From contig NZ_LT592170.1 of assembly GCF_900088825.1 (NCBI RefSeq), forward strand, positions 1,620,109 through 1,684,108: a stretch of 64,000 nucleotides of DNA, given 5' to 3'. Position 1 is the stretch's first letter; each line of letters begins with the position of its first letter. The notes beneath the pieces are model-generated. The model saw only the letters and a list, made by a program, of their open reading frames with translations. It had not been told where the DNA came from and did no database searches. The DNA comes from Thiomonas delicata. Lineage in GTDB: Bacteria > Pseudomonadota > Gammaproteobacteria > Burkholderiales > Burkholderiaceae_C. Shown here piece after piece: positions 8,683 through 16,006 of this stretch. Both the position numbers and the translations under genes were made by a program.

Positions 8683-9588
8683 TCATGCCGGAATGGCGTG
8701 TTGACTGGCTTGTTGGCGCCAGTAGTTTGCCTCAGCTTCTGCCGGAGGGATACCCCCAATCGGTTTGAGCAGTCGGGTGTGGTTGAACCAGTGCACCCAT
8801 TGCAGGGTGGCCAGTTCGACGGCTTCCCTGGTTTTCCAGGGTCCGCGGCGGTGAATCAATTCGGCCTTATACAGCCCGTTGATGGTCTCGGCCAGGGCGT
8901 TGTCATAGGAGTCTCCTTTGCTGCCCACGGAGGGCTGGATGCCTGCCTGCGCCAAGCGTTCGGTGTACTTGACGCTGACGTATTGCACGCCTCTGTCCGA
9001 ATGGTGGACCAAGGCATGGGCAGCGGGCCGACGCGCGTACAAAGCCTGCTCCAGCGCGTCCATCACGAAATCGGTCTGCATGGATGTGCTCACGCGCCAG
9101 CCCACGATGCGTCGGGCAAACACGTCGATGACGAACGCCACGTACAGCCAGCCCTGCCAGGTGCTCACATAGGTGAAGTCCGACACCCAGAGCTGGTTGG
9201 GTCGCTCGGCTTTGAACACCCGGTTGACGTGGTCCTGCGGACACGGCGTGCAAGTGTCGGGGACCGTGGTTCGCACCTTCTTGCTCCGCCGCGCACCCTG
9301 CAGCCCCAGGCGTTTCATCAGCCGCTCGACCGTGCAGCGCGCCACCCGGTTGCCCTCGCGGTTCATCTGCAACCAAACCTTGTCAGCTCCATACACCTGC
9401 CAGTTGGCGTGCCACACACGCTGGATGTCGGCAGCCAGCGCATCGTCGCGCTGAGCACGGGCGCTGCGCAACTCGGGGTTGCGATGACGCGCGGCATGGC
9501 GCCAGTAACACGACGGGGCCATCTGCAGCACTTTGCAGATGGGCTCGACCCCGTGCATGGGGCGGTGCTGGTCGATGAATCGCTTCAA
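8683..9588 (-). CDS. IS3-family transposase OrfB (copy 1)
   Basis: A 301-residue rve-type integrase-core protein, initiated at TTG or, more likely, made as an OrfAB fusion by -1 frameshifting on a T6 run (complement of 9622-9627). The DDE residues appear in [20 protein letters not shown] and [18 protein letters not shown], and an HTH_21-like [14 protein letters not shown] segment lies near the N-terminus. The translation is identical to copy 2. The element looks intact and therefore potentially active. Confidence 0.93.
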   Translation of the reverse strand: MKRFIDQHRPMHGVEPICKVLQMAPSCYWRHAARHRNPELRSARAQRDDALAADIQRVWHANWQVYGADKVWLQMNREGNRVARCTVERLMKRLGLQGARRSKKVRTTVPDTCTPCPQDHVNRVFKAERPNQLWVSDFTYVSTWQGWLYVAFVIDVFARRIVGWRVSTSMQTDFVMDALEQALYARRPAAHALVHHSDRGVQYVSVKYTERLAQAGIQPSVGSKGDSYDNALAETINGLYKAELIHRRGPWKTREAVELATLQWVHWFNHTRLLKPIGGIPPAEAEANYWRQQASQHAIPA

Positions 9589-9908
9589 CTCTTCAAACGG
9601 CGGTCGAGCTCCGCCTGGGCGAAAAAAGCACTCGCCGCTTTGAGGATGTCATTGGCCCGGCGCAATTCCTTGTTCTCGCGCTCGAGTTGTTTGAGGCGTT
9701 CACGCTCGCTGCTCGTCAGGCCGTCGCGCTGGCCTGTATCGACTTCCTCGCGCTTGACCCACTCCAGCAGCGTCTGTGGCACGCAGCCAATCTTGGGGGC
9801 CATGGATTCGACTGCGGCCCACAGCGAGGGGTACTCGCCTCGGTGCTCCTGCACCATGCGTACCGCGCGCTCGCGCACTTCGGGGGAAAACTTGTTCGTC
9901 TTGTTCAT
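9585..9908 (-). CDS. IS3-family OrfA (copy 1)
   Basis: A 107-residue DNA-binding subunit. The N-terminal helix-turn-helix ([18 protein letters not shown], then [14 protein letters not shown]) is followed by a leucine-zipper-like segment ([20 protein letters not shown]) used for multimerisation. The T6 frameshift window lies near its 3' end, where OrfA protein continues as [10 protein letters not shown] while the -1 frame leads into OrfB. Confidence 0.93.
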   Translation of the reverse strand: MNKTNKFSPEVRERAVRMVQEHRGEYPSLWAAVESMAPKIGCVPQTLLEWVKREEVDTGQRDGLTSSERERLKQLERENKELRRANDILKAASAFFAQAELDRRLKS

Positions 9909-10638
9909 GGCTCCATCTTCTCAAAGGTTGGAGCCTCCTCAAAACCCGGGGCGGTTCAGGCATCAGCAGCAACCAGCTTCACCGTACCTTGGGCATCACT
10001 CTCAAGTCAGCATGGTTCATGTCGCACCGCATCCGCGAGGCGATGCGCGAGAACGGTTTCGACGTGTTCGGGTTGGAAGGCGGAGATGTGGAAGTGGATG
10101 AAACCTTCATCGGGCACGACAAAACGATCAAGCCCAAGGGCGAGAAGCGTGGCCGGGGCTATCACCACAAGAACAAAGTGCTGTCCCTCGTAGATCGCAA
10201 GTCCGGGAAGGCTCGTTCCATGGTGATCGACGATGTGAAGGCTTCGACGATCATGCCGATCCTTCAAGCGAACATCTCCCGTGAGGCGCGCATCCTGACC
10301 GACGAAGCAGGGCAGTACGTCCACGTCGGAAAGGTCTTCGATGGCGGCCACGCGTTCACGCGCCACGGCGCTGGTGAATACGTATCGTCGGACGACGCTA
10401 CCGTGCACACTAACACCATCGAAGGATTCTTCTCGGTGTTCAAACGCGGCATGAAGGGTGTGTACCAACATTGCGGGCACAACCATCTGCATCGCTATCT
10501 TGCAGAGTATGATCATCGTTACAACCATCGCAAGGCGCTAGGGTTCAATGACTTCGAGCGCGCCGAAGCGGTCCTCAAAGGCGTGAGTTGAACCGCCCCG
10601 GGTTTTGAGGAGGCTCCAACCTTTGAGAAGATGGAGCC

Positions 10639-10962
10639 ATGAACAAGACGAACAAGTTTTCCCCCGAAGTGCGCGAGCGCGCGGTACGCATGGTGCAGGA
10701 GCACCGAGGCGAGTACCCCTCGCTGTGGGCCGCAGTCGAATCCATGGCCCCCAAGATTGGCTGCGTGCCACAGACGCTGCTGGAGTGGGTCAAGCGCGAG
10801 GAAGTCGATACAGGCCAGCGCGACGGCCTGACGAGCAGCGAGCGTGAACGCCTCAAACAACTCGAGCGCGAGAACAAGGAATTGCGCCGGGCCAATGACA
10901 TCCTCAAAGCGGCGAGTGCTTTTTTCGCCCAGGCGGAGCTCGACCGCCGTTTGAAGAGTTGA
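10639..10962 (+). CDS. IS3-family OrfA (copy 2)
   Basis: Same 107-residue helix-turn-helix and leucine-zipper protein as copy 1. A run of six T at 10920-10925 precedes the stop. In the -1 frame the sequence stays open ([19 protein letters not shown]) and joins OrfB without interruption, the classic IS3 programmed frameshift layout. Confidence 0.93.
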   Translation: MNKTNKFSPEVRERAVRMVQEHRGEYPSLWAAVESMAPKIGCVPQTLLEWVKREEVDTGQRDGLTSSERERLKQLERENKELRRANDILKAASAFFAQAELDRRLKS

Positions 10963-11864
10963 AGCGATTCATCGACCAGCACCGCCCCATGCACGGGGTC
11001 GAGCCCATCTGCAAAGTGCTGCAGATGGCCCCGTCGTGTTACTGGCGCCATGCCGCGCGTCATCGCAACCCCGAGTTGCGCAGCGCCCGTGCTCAGCGCG
11101 ACGATGCGCTGGCTGCCGACATCCAGCGTGTGTGGCACGCCAACTGGCAGGTGTATGGAGCTGACAAGGTTTGGTTGCAGATGAACCGCGAGGGCAACCG
11201 GGTGGCGCGCTGCACGGTCGAGCGGCTGATGAAACGCCTGGGGCTGCAGGGTGCGCGGCGGAGCAAGAAGGTGCGAACCACGGTCCCCGACACTTGCACG
11301 CCGTGTCCGCAGGACCACGTCAACCGGGTGTTCAAAGCCGAGCGACCCAACCAGCTCTGGGTGTCGGACTTCACCTATGTGAGCACCTGGCAGGGCTGGC
11401 TGTACGTGGCGTTCGTCATCGACGTGTTTGCCCGACGCATCGTGGGCTGGCGCGTGAGCACATCCATGCAGACCGATTTCGTGATGGACGCGCTGGAGCA
11501 GGCTTTGTACGCGCGTCGGCCCGCTGCCCATGCCTTGGTCCACCATTCGGACAGAGGCGTGCAATACGTCAGCGTCAAGTACACCGAACGCTTGGCGCAG
11601 GCAGGCATCCAGCCCTCCGTGGGCAGCAAAGGAGACTCCTATGACAACGCCCTGGCCGAGACCATCAACGGGCTGTATAAGGCCGAATTGATTCACCGCC
11701 GCGGACCCTGGAAAACCAGGGAAGCCGTCGAACTGGCCACCCTGCAATGGGTGCACTGGTTCAACCACACCCGACTGCTCAAACCGATTGGGGGTATCCC
11801 TCCGGCAGAAGCTGAGGCAAACTACTGGCGCCAACAAGCCAGTCAACACGCCATTCCGGCATGA
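10959..11864 (+). CDS. IS3-family transposase OrfB (copy 2)
   Basis: Same 301-residue DDE transposase as copy 1. The only nearby initiation codon is a TTG overlapping the OrfA stop (TTGA), so the functional product is most likely the OrfAB fusion starting at 10639. All catalytic residues are present. Confidence 0.93.
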   Translation: MKRFIDQHRPMHGVEPICKVLQMAPSCYWRHAARHRNPELRSARAQRDDALAADIQRVWHANWQVYGADKVWLQMNREGNRVARCTVERLMKRLGLQGARRSKKVRTTVPDTCTPCPQDHVNRVFKAERPNQLWVSDFTYVSTWQGWLYVAFVIDVFARRIVGWRVSTSMQTDFVMDALEQALYARRPAAHALVHHSDRGVQYVSVKYTERLAQAGIQPSVGSKGDSYDNALAETINGLYKAELIHRRGPWKTREAVELATLQWVHWFNHTRLLKPIGGIPPAEAEANYWRQQASQHAIPA

Positions 11865-11967
11865 CTTAAACCAACTAGCCTCCACGAAACCCGGGGCGGT
11901 TCAAGTGGCAAGCGCCTCACGTATCAAAGAACTCACTGAGGAGTTCGCGCACCGCAAGCGAGAGCGT

Positions 11968-12153
11968 ATGACCAAGCCGAAAACGAAGGCGGACGATACG
12001 GAGCAATCGAGGCGCTTCCTAGAAGCCGCCAAAGAGCTTGAAGCCGACGAATCTGGCGCCAAGTTTGATAGGGCTGTTCAGCCGTTGGTCCTCGCCAACG
12101 CAAAGAGACCGCCACCCGAATCCGGAGTGGCGGCCAAGAAGACTAAGGGCTAG
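11968..12153 (+). CDS. 61-aa transposon passenger protein, unknown function
   Basis: Starts MTKPKTKADDTEQSRRFLEAAKELEADES 28 bases after the transposase stop. The protein is hydrophilic, with a helical EQSRRFLEAAKEL segment and a basic, proline-rich tail (NAKRPPPESGVAAKKTKG). I recall similar short proteins next to transposases of this family, but I cannot name a function. It is probably cotranscribed with the transposase; copy 2 of the IS3 element now separates it from that promoter. AGCGAGAG upstream is a weak ribosome binding site. Confidence 0.65.
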   Translation: MTKPKTKADDTEQSRRFLEAAKELEADESGAKFDRAVQPLVLANAKRPPPESGVAAKKTKG

Positions 12154-12191
12154 ACTTTCTGCCCTATGGACGAGCGGCTGCTCTGAAGGGT

Positions 12192-12341
12192 TTATCCCTT
12201 ATCGACCCGGACTAGGAGCGGGAATGCCCGCTTCCCAATTTGGGACGCATAGAGCTTCTGGCCGTTCTTGAGGGTGATCCAGGCTCGGAACACCACGGTG
12301 TAGCCCTCAGGAATCGGGAATCCGAAGTTCAGTTGCTTCAT
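12192..12341 (-). CDS. 49-aa passenger protein on the opposite strand
   Basis: A short gene, MKQLNFGFPIPEGYTVVFR and on to FPLLVRVDKG, transcribed against the other passengers. It is preceded by AAGGAGGTG (complement of 12348-12356), an essentially perfect anti-16S match at good spacing, which makes translation very likely. A second ATG nearer the ribosome binding site (12347) gives only a 12-codon frame. The sequence reads like a small beta-rich domain (YTVVFRAWITLKNG-KLYA). No function is known to me. The palindrome GCCGTCATGACGGC at 12360-12373 sits just upstream and may control it. Confidence 0.68.
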   Translation of the reverse strand: MKQLNFGFPIPEGYTVVFRAWITLKNGQKLYASQIGKRAFPLLVRVDKG

Positions 12342-12359
12342 CCATATCACCTCCTTTCT

Positions 12360-12373
12360 GCCGTCATGACGGC
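12360..12373. promoter_or_regulatory. perfect 14-bp palindrome upstream of the 49-aa gene
   Basis: GCCGTCATGACGGC is exactly self-complementary and lies immediately 5' of the strong ribosome binding site of the minus-strand 49-aa gene. It could be a repressor operator or a leader hairpin. Assignment is by position only. Confidence 0.4.
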
Positions 12374-12418
12374 GGTTAGGTGTTGAAAAGGGTCAGCCGC
12401 TCGGCTGTGCCCGCCTGG

Positions 12419-12473
12419 AGCCTTCGTAGCGTCTATCCGCCAAGATCATGCGCTACGAAGGCTTTCCTTTTTC
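12419..12473 (+). terminator. hairpin with T-rich tail inside the transposon
   Basis: AGCCTTCGTAGCG (12419-12431) pairs perfectly with CGCTACGAAGGCT (12451-12463) over a 19-nt loop, followed by TTCCTTTTT. It would end plus-strand transcription from the transposase and 61-aa gene before the 314-aa gene. Confidence 0.6.
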
Positions 12474-12559
12474 CGCCCCGGTTACGGCAGGCTCATCACC
12501 GGGGCCGAGTCATCTCCTCATCGATTTTCCCTCCTTCAGGCGCATTGTCTCCTATTGGA

Positions 12560-12588
12560 TTGTCTTGTCAAGTCCGTCGTGATAGGAT
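12560..12588 (+). promoter_or_regulatory. candidate promoter of the 314-aa passenger gene
   Basis: TTGTCT (12560-12565) and TAGGAT (12583-12588) are separated by 17 bases. Each matches its sigma-70 hexamer at four of six positions. It lies 31 bases before the ATG and just after the internal terminator, which makes an independent promoter plausible. Confidence 0.35.
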
Positions 12589-12619
12589 TCCCGTAAATGC
12601 ACCAATCCAGGAGGGCAGC

Positions 12620-13564
12620 ATGGCACCCGATTCTGATAGCAAAGACGATGTCGCGAGCAAGATCGCGCGTGATCGTAGTCCGTCCTTCCCCTTCATTTCG
12701 TTGAAGGCCGCAGTTGACCGGTTGGTTGCGCTTGAAGGAAAGTTTGGGCGTCACCCGGCTCCAGCGGAGAAGGTGGGGCTCGCGTGGAGCATGAAGGAAA
12801 AGAGCAGTCAAGCGTTCCAAACACTAGCTGCTCTCAAGGCCTATGGTCTCGTCGAGTACCAGGGCTCAAACAAGGATCGGCAAGCTATGCTGACCGATGA
12901 TGCACGGACGTACCTTCGCGCACAGCAACAAGAGATCAAAGCGGGCGTTCTGAAATCCTGCGCTCTGCGTCCTAAGGCGCTTGCTACCTACTGGAAGCAA
13001 TGGGGGGCTGATCGTCCAATTGACGAAGTTTGCTTGGATCAACTCGTCATCAAGGACGGCTTTACGCAGTCTGCTGCCGCCACTTTCTTGCGCGTTTATG
13101 ACGACACTATCGACTTCGCGGGCTTGAGTGGAGGAGATGGAGAGACTAGGATTGGTGACAAGGATGATGCGCTCGTGGCTGAGACCAACCGAGAAGATTC
13201 TTCCGATCGGCAGGTGAAGATCGGAGACTTCGTGTGCTGGGAACTGAATGGCGTCATCCAATTCGCGGCAAAGCGAGTCGTTGGCTTGTCGCCCGATGGT
13301 ATGTTTGCATTCGTAGAGGGCAGTTCGACCGGACTGTCCATCAAGGAGTTAATAGTGGTTTCTGCCCCGCCCAACGCGCCCTCAGGAGCGCACCCGAGCC
13401 CTCCCTCGCCGCCCCCTGGCGCCGGGCTAAAGCAGGATACTTTCAGCCTAGACGAGGGTACCGTCGTACTTCAATGGCCCTCTTCTCTGAGCCAAGAGAG
13501 CTATGACGACTTCAAAGATTGGATCGACCTTCAATTGCGAAAGATCAAGCGATCGATCCAATAA
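12620..13564 (+). CDS. 314-aa passenger protein with winged-helix-like N-terminus
   Basis: The largest passenger. Residues about 20-105 (FPFISLKAAVDRLVALEGKF, VGLAWSMKEKSSQAFQTLAALKAYGLVEYQG, MLTDDARTYL) read as a winged helix with the spacing of a DNA-binding or replication-associated domain. A middle helical part is followed by IGDFVCWELNGVIQFAAKRVVGLSPDG, a small beta-barrel-like segment. After a Pro-rich linker (APPNAPSGAHPSPPSPPPGAG) comes the tail VVLQWPSSLSQESYDDFKDWIDLQLRKIKR, a motif I know from many phage- and island-borne hypothetical proteins. Start chosen by AGGAGGG at 12609-12615. Function unknown; a transposon-encoded regulator or accessory protein is a guess. Confidence 0.78.
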   Translation: MAPDSDSKDDVASKIARDRSPSFPFISLKAAVDRLVALEGKFGRHPAPAEKVGLAWSMKEKSSQAFQTLAALKAYGLVEYQGSNKDRQAMLTDDARTYLRAQQQEIKAGVLKSCALRPKALATYWKQWGADRPIDEVCLDQLVIKDGFTQSAAATFLRVYDDTIDFAGLSGGDGETRIGDKDDALVAETNREDSSDRQVKIGDFVCWELNGVIQFAAKRVVGLSPDGMFAFVEGSSTGLSIKELIVVSAPPNAPSGAHPSPPSPPPGAGLKQDTFSLDEGTVVLQWPSSLSQESYDDFKDWIDLQLRKIKRSIQ

Positions 13565-13581
13565 GGAATGAAGATCAAGGA

Positions 13582-13606
13582 GGGCCGCTAGCAGCGGCCC
13601 TTTTTT
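13582..13606 (+). terminator. intrinsic terminator of the 314-aa passenger gene
   Basis: GGGCCGCT (13582-13589) pairs with AGCGGCCC (13593-13600) over a 3-nt loop, followed by six T. It starts 17 bases after the stop codon. Confidence 0.9.
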
Positions 13607-13612
13607 CATCCA

Positions 13613-13638
13613 TTGGGTACGTCAAATACAACACCGCG
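13613..13638 (-). repeat. right terminal inverted repeat of the IS1595-family transposon
   Basis: Read inward on the minus strand it starts CGCGGTGTTGTAT and ends TTGACGTACCCAA, matching the left end (8297-8322) at 23 of 26 bases. Confidence 0.88.
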
Positions 13639-13646
13639 AAGAAAAA
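13639..13646. repeat. 8-bp target-site duplication, right copy
   Basis: AAGAAAAA, identical to 8289-8296. It overlaps the A-tract (T-tract on the minus strand) of the tRNA-Lys(TTT) terminator. Confidence 0.85.
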
Positions 13647-13683
13647 AGCCTGTGTTTGCCAACGCGGCAAACACAGGCTTTTT
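13642..13683 (-). terminator. intrinsic terminator of tRNA-Lys(TTT)
   Basis: GCCTGTGTTTGCC (13648-13660) pairs with its exact complement at 13666-13678 over a 5-nt loop, with A and T runs on the two sides, so it can act in both directions. The transposon inserted at the distal end of its T-tract. Confidence 0.92.
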
Positions 13684-13687
13684 GTTC

Positions 13688-13763
13688 TGGTGGGTCGTGC
13701 GTGACTCGAACACGCGACCAACGGATTAAAAGTCCGCTGCTCTACCGACTGAGCTAACGACCC
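13688..13763 (-). tRNA. tRNA-Lys (anticodon TTT), CCA encoded
   Basis: The minus strand folds with acceptor stem GGGTCGT/ACGACCC-type pairing, D-arm AGCTCAGTCGGTAGAGC, anticodon arm GCGGA-CTTTTAA-TCCGT (anticodon TTT), T-loop TTCGAGT and genomic CCA. It decodes AAA and AAG. Removing the transposon would place it about 170 bases upstream of tRNA-Lys(CTT). Confidence 0.97.
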
Positions 13764-13764
13764 A

Positions 13765-13781
13765 AAGCCGGCAATCATAGC
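13765..13781 (-). promoter_or_regulatory. tRNA-Lys(TTT) promoter segment
   Basis: Exact second copy of the 17-nt string found at 8167-8183. It gives TATGAT as -10 on the minus strand followed by TGCCGGC. Its conservation at both tRNA genes supports a shared promoter core. Confidence 0.6.
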
Positions 13782-13850
13782 AAAAGTCGCGGGTCTTGGA
13801 CCCATGTGCGGGGACGTTGAAGAGGCCATCCGGAGGGCGGCGTTTGTCGT

Positions 13851-14636
13851 TCAGCGTCGCGGCATGGCAATGGCTTCGAGCGCGGCGCTGGCGGCGACCA
13901 TGCCGAAGGTGGCGGTGACCATGACGCTTGAGCCGTAGCCTGCGCAATTGAGCCCCTGTGCGGCTTGCGGGTTGTCGCAGCTCGCCTGCAGGGCGGGGCG
14001 CACGGGTTCGGCCGAGCAGACGCAAGGCAGGCGCATCGGGCCGCTGCGCGGGGCGCCGAACTCGCGCCGCAGGCGGTAGCGCACCTTGGCGAGCAGGGGG
14101 TCGTTGCGCACGTCGGCAAGGTCGAGCATCTGCACCTGCTGAGGCCGGCGCTTGCCGCCCGCGGCGCCGGCCATCACGATGGTCTGCCCGGTATGCAGGG
14201 CGTGCGCGGCCAGCGCGGCTTTCGCACGCGCCTGGTCGCAGCAGTCGAGCAGGGCTTGCGCCTCGCCCGGAATCAGGGCGGCGACGTTGTCGGGTTCGAC
14301 GAAGGCCTCGACCTCATGCACGACGCAGGCGGGGTTGATGTCGGCGATTCGCGCCGCCAGGGCGCGCACCTTGGCCATGCCGAGGCTGGAATCCAAGGCC
14401 TGGATCTGCCGGTTGATGTTGGATTCGGCGACATGGTCCAGGTCGATGAGCGTGAGCTGCCCGACGCCGCTGCGCGCCAGCGCTTCGGCTGCCCAGGATC
14501 CGACGCCACCGACGCCGATGACCGCGACATGCGCGGCACGGATGCGCTGGGCCGCCTCGTCGCCGTAAAGCCGCGTCACGCCGCCGAAGCGGCGGTCCGG
14601 GTCGGGCGTGGAGGCGAGGCAGAGCAGGGCTGACAT
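13851..14636 (-). CDS. tcdA: tRNA threonylcarbamoyladenosine dehydratase (TcdA/CsdL family)
   Basis: A 261-residue E1-like protein. It starts with RRFGGVTRLYGDEAAQRIRAAHVAVIGVGGVGSWAAEALARSG, the ATP-binding GxGxxG loop of ThiF/MoeB relatives. LIDLDHVAESNINRQ and LLDCCDQARAK follow, and the CxC-type region near SAEPVR is in the position typical of TcdA. The enzyme cyclises t6A37 to ct6A in tRNAs reading ANN codons, which include lysine tRNAs. The ATG at 14636 is chosen; a GTG at 14675 would add 13 Pro-rich residues. It sits 52 bases after the sulfur permease stop. Confidence 0.9.
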   Translation of the reverse strand: MSALLCLASTPDPDRRFGGVTRLYGDEAAQRIRAAHVAVIGVGGVGSWAAEALARSGVGQLTLIDLDHVAESNINRQIQALDSSLGMAKVRALAARIADINPACVVHEVEAFVEPDNVAALIPGEAQALLDCCDQARAKAALAAHALHTGQTIVMAGAAGGKRRPQQVQMLDLADVRNDPLLAKVRYRLRREFGAPRSGPMRLPCVCSAEPVRPALQASCDNPQAAQGLNCAGYGSSVMVTATFGMVAASAALEAIAMPRR

Positions 14637-14688
14637 GGGGGAGGGACTCGGGTGGGGCGGTTTCGCGGGCGGCACGGGTTCGCACGGC

Positions 14689-15804
14689 TCAGCCGACGCG
14701 GTCCAGGCGCCAGGCCTGGTACTTCACGCCCAGCACGCCGCCGGCGATGATGGACGCCAGCGCGATCCAGCTGGTGATGGACAGGGTGGACACGCCGGTG
14801 ATGCCCTGGCCGATGGTGCAGCCCATGGCGGTGACGCCGCCGATGCCCATGAGCAGTCCGCCGACCAGATGGTTGGCGGTGTCTTCGAGCCCGGCCAGGC
14901 CTTCCCAGCGGAAGCGGCGCGTGGCCAGCGCGTGCAGCGCCGCGCCGGCGACGACGCCGAACACCGAGACGATGCCGATATTGAGCACATTGCTGGCATC
15001 GCTGTACATCAGGAACCACGACAGGGTATAAGCCAGCGGAGCGACGAAGGTGAACGATTCCATGTGGTTGCCCACGCTGCCGATGTAGGCGTGCTGCAGG
15101 GTCAGCGGGCTCTCGGCCAGGTAGCCGAGATGGCCGGACACCCACCACAGCGCCACGACCAGGCCGCCGATGCCGATGCCGCCCAGCAGGTGGCGCGGGC
15201 TGCGCGCCTCGCGCGGCCAGATGGACCATGCCCCCAGGGCCAGCGCGGGGCCGACGCCGAGCGCCAGCAGCCAGGTGGGGCGGCCGATGCCCGTGTGCCG
15301 CGCCAGGATCGACGGCAGATCCTGCGGGCCGGCGAGTACCACCGCGATGCGATCGAGCCCGAAGACGCGCGCTTCGGCGGTGATGCCGCGCAGCGTGGCA
15401 TAGGCGCCTATGGCCAGCATGATGAACACCACCAGGGCCTTGAGGCTGCCGGCGCCCATGCGCACCAGGGTCTTGCTGCCGCAGCCCGAGGCCAGCACCA
15501 TGCCGAAACCGAACATCACCCCGCCGACCAGGGCGGACAGCCACAGCACGCGGTTGGTCGTGTAGATGGTCTGGTCGGTGTTGATGAAGCCGAAGGCGGC
15601 CAGCAGGCTGGTGCCGAGCATGGCGGTGGCGATGGCCAGCGTCCACATGCGCATGCGCGTCCAGTCGCGGAAGTTGACGATGTCGGCCACCGAACCCATG
15701 CTGCAGAACTGGGTGCGGTGCATGACGGCGCCGAAGCACAGGCTCAGCAGGAAGGTCCACCACAGCACGGTGGTGTTGAGTGCGGAAACCGAGATGTCCT
15801 GCAA
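14689..15804 (-). CDS. YeeE/YedE-family sulfur-compound permease
   Basis: A membrane protein of about 371 residues and nine or more hydrophobic helices. Cysteine motifs typical of the family are present: HRTQFCSMGSVADIV near the N-terminus, LASGCGSKTLVRMGAGSLKA and TAMGCTIGQGITG. In TsuA the equivalent cysteines relay thiosulfate across the inner membrane. No ATG lies near the family N-terminus (SALNTTVLWWTFLLSLCFGAVMH); I place the start at TTG 15804. The frame is open further upstream to an ATG at 16041, but that would overlap queC. Import of thiosulfate or a related compound fits a sulfur-using bacterium but is inferred. Confidence 0.85.
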   Translation of the reverse strand: MQDISVSALNTTVLWWTFLLSLCFGAVMHRTQFCSMGSVADIVNFRDWTRMRMWTLAIATAMLGTSLLAAFGFINTDQTIYTTNRVLWLSALVGGVMFGFGMVLASGCGSKTLVRMGAGSLKALVVFIMLAIGAYATLRGITAEARVFGLDRIAVVLAGPQDLPSILARHTGIGRPTWLLALGVGPALALGAWSIWPREARSPRHLLGGIGIGGLVVALWWVSGHLGYLAESPLTLQHAYIGSVGNHMESFTFVAPLAYTLSWFLMYSDASNVLNIGIVSVFGVVAGAALHALATRRFRWEGLAGLEDTANHLVGGLLMGIGGVTAMGCTIGQGITGVSTLSITSWIALASIIAGGVLGVKYQAWRLDRVG

Positions 15805-16006
15805 GGTGGTGGGCGACGGGTGAGGGGTGAAAGCCGGAGCGGCCTGGCGATGGCCGTGCCGGACATGCCAAGGGTAGGAATTGTCACACGTGAGCCGCGG
15901 CTTTGGAGGAGCCGAGCCGGGCGCAGGGATTTCCCGCTGCGGCTGCTCGCCCAGCAGGCCACGCGAGGATGCCGCCTGCGCGGTTGCCGATCTGCCGCGC
16001 GGCGGT

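Larger units (their letters stand above)
8644..9958 (-). mobile_element. IS3-family insertion sequence, copy 1
   Basis: A 1315-bp element with imperfect terminal inverted repeats beginning TGAACCGCCCCGGGTTT at both ends and a 3-bp duplication GGC (8641-8643 and 9959-9961). It encodes OrfA and OrfB on the minus strand. It has the same length and the same predicted proteins as copy 2 (10589-11903), which is in the opposite orientation. The subgroup is probably IS51-like, judged by end sequence and OrfA style, but that is not certain. Confidence 0.95.
10589..11903 (+). mobile_element. IS3-family insertion sequence, copy 2
   Basis: A 1315-bp element, oppositely oriented to copy 1, flanked by the 3-bp duplication AGT (10586-10588 and 11904-11906). 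Both ends begin TGAACCGCCCCGGGTTT when read inward. Its two proteins are the same as those of copy 1, so the two copies are recent. Together they bracket a 627-bp piece of the IS1595 transposase in inverted orientation. Confidence 0.95.
8362..11939 (+). pseudogene. IS1595-family (ISXO2-like DDE) transposase, interrupted twice
   Basis: The gene survives as three segments: 8362-8643 (94 codons), 9962-10588 (209 codons) and 11907-11939 (10 codons plus stop). Joining them across the GGC and AGT duplications restores one frame of 313 residues. The N-terminus has a zinc ribbon (CPHCG and CYGCR), and the middle carries the DDE residues in VEVDETFIG, ILTDEAGQ and HTNTIEGFFSVFKRG. The C-terminus GKRLTYQRT is typical of the family. 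No other frameshift or stop is present, so the disruption is recent. AGCGAGG upstream serves as ribosome binding site. Confidence 0.92.
8297..13638 (+). mobile_element. IS1595-family transposon with passenger genes, interrupted by two IS3-family copies
   Basis: The unit is bounded by 26-bp inverted repeats (23/26) and by exact 8-bp duplications AAGAAAAA. Without the two IS3 insertions and their duplications it would be about 2.7 kb. In order it holds an ISXO2-like transposase gene (8362-11939, broken), a 61-aa gene, a 49-aa gene on the opposite strand, a hairpin terminator, a 314-aa gene and a final terminator. Typical IS1595-family elements carry only a transposase, though some subgroups carry passengers. 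Since the transposase is disrupted, the element is probably immobile unless helped in trans. Confidence 0.88.

Noticed and set aside
8088-13763. An integrase-type genomic island using tRNA-Lys as attachment site
   Set aside because: There is no integrase and no tRNA 3'-end repeat at the far end; the inverted repeats and 8-bp duplication explain the insertion as transposition.
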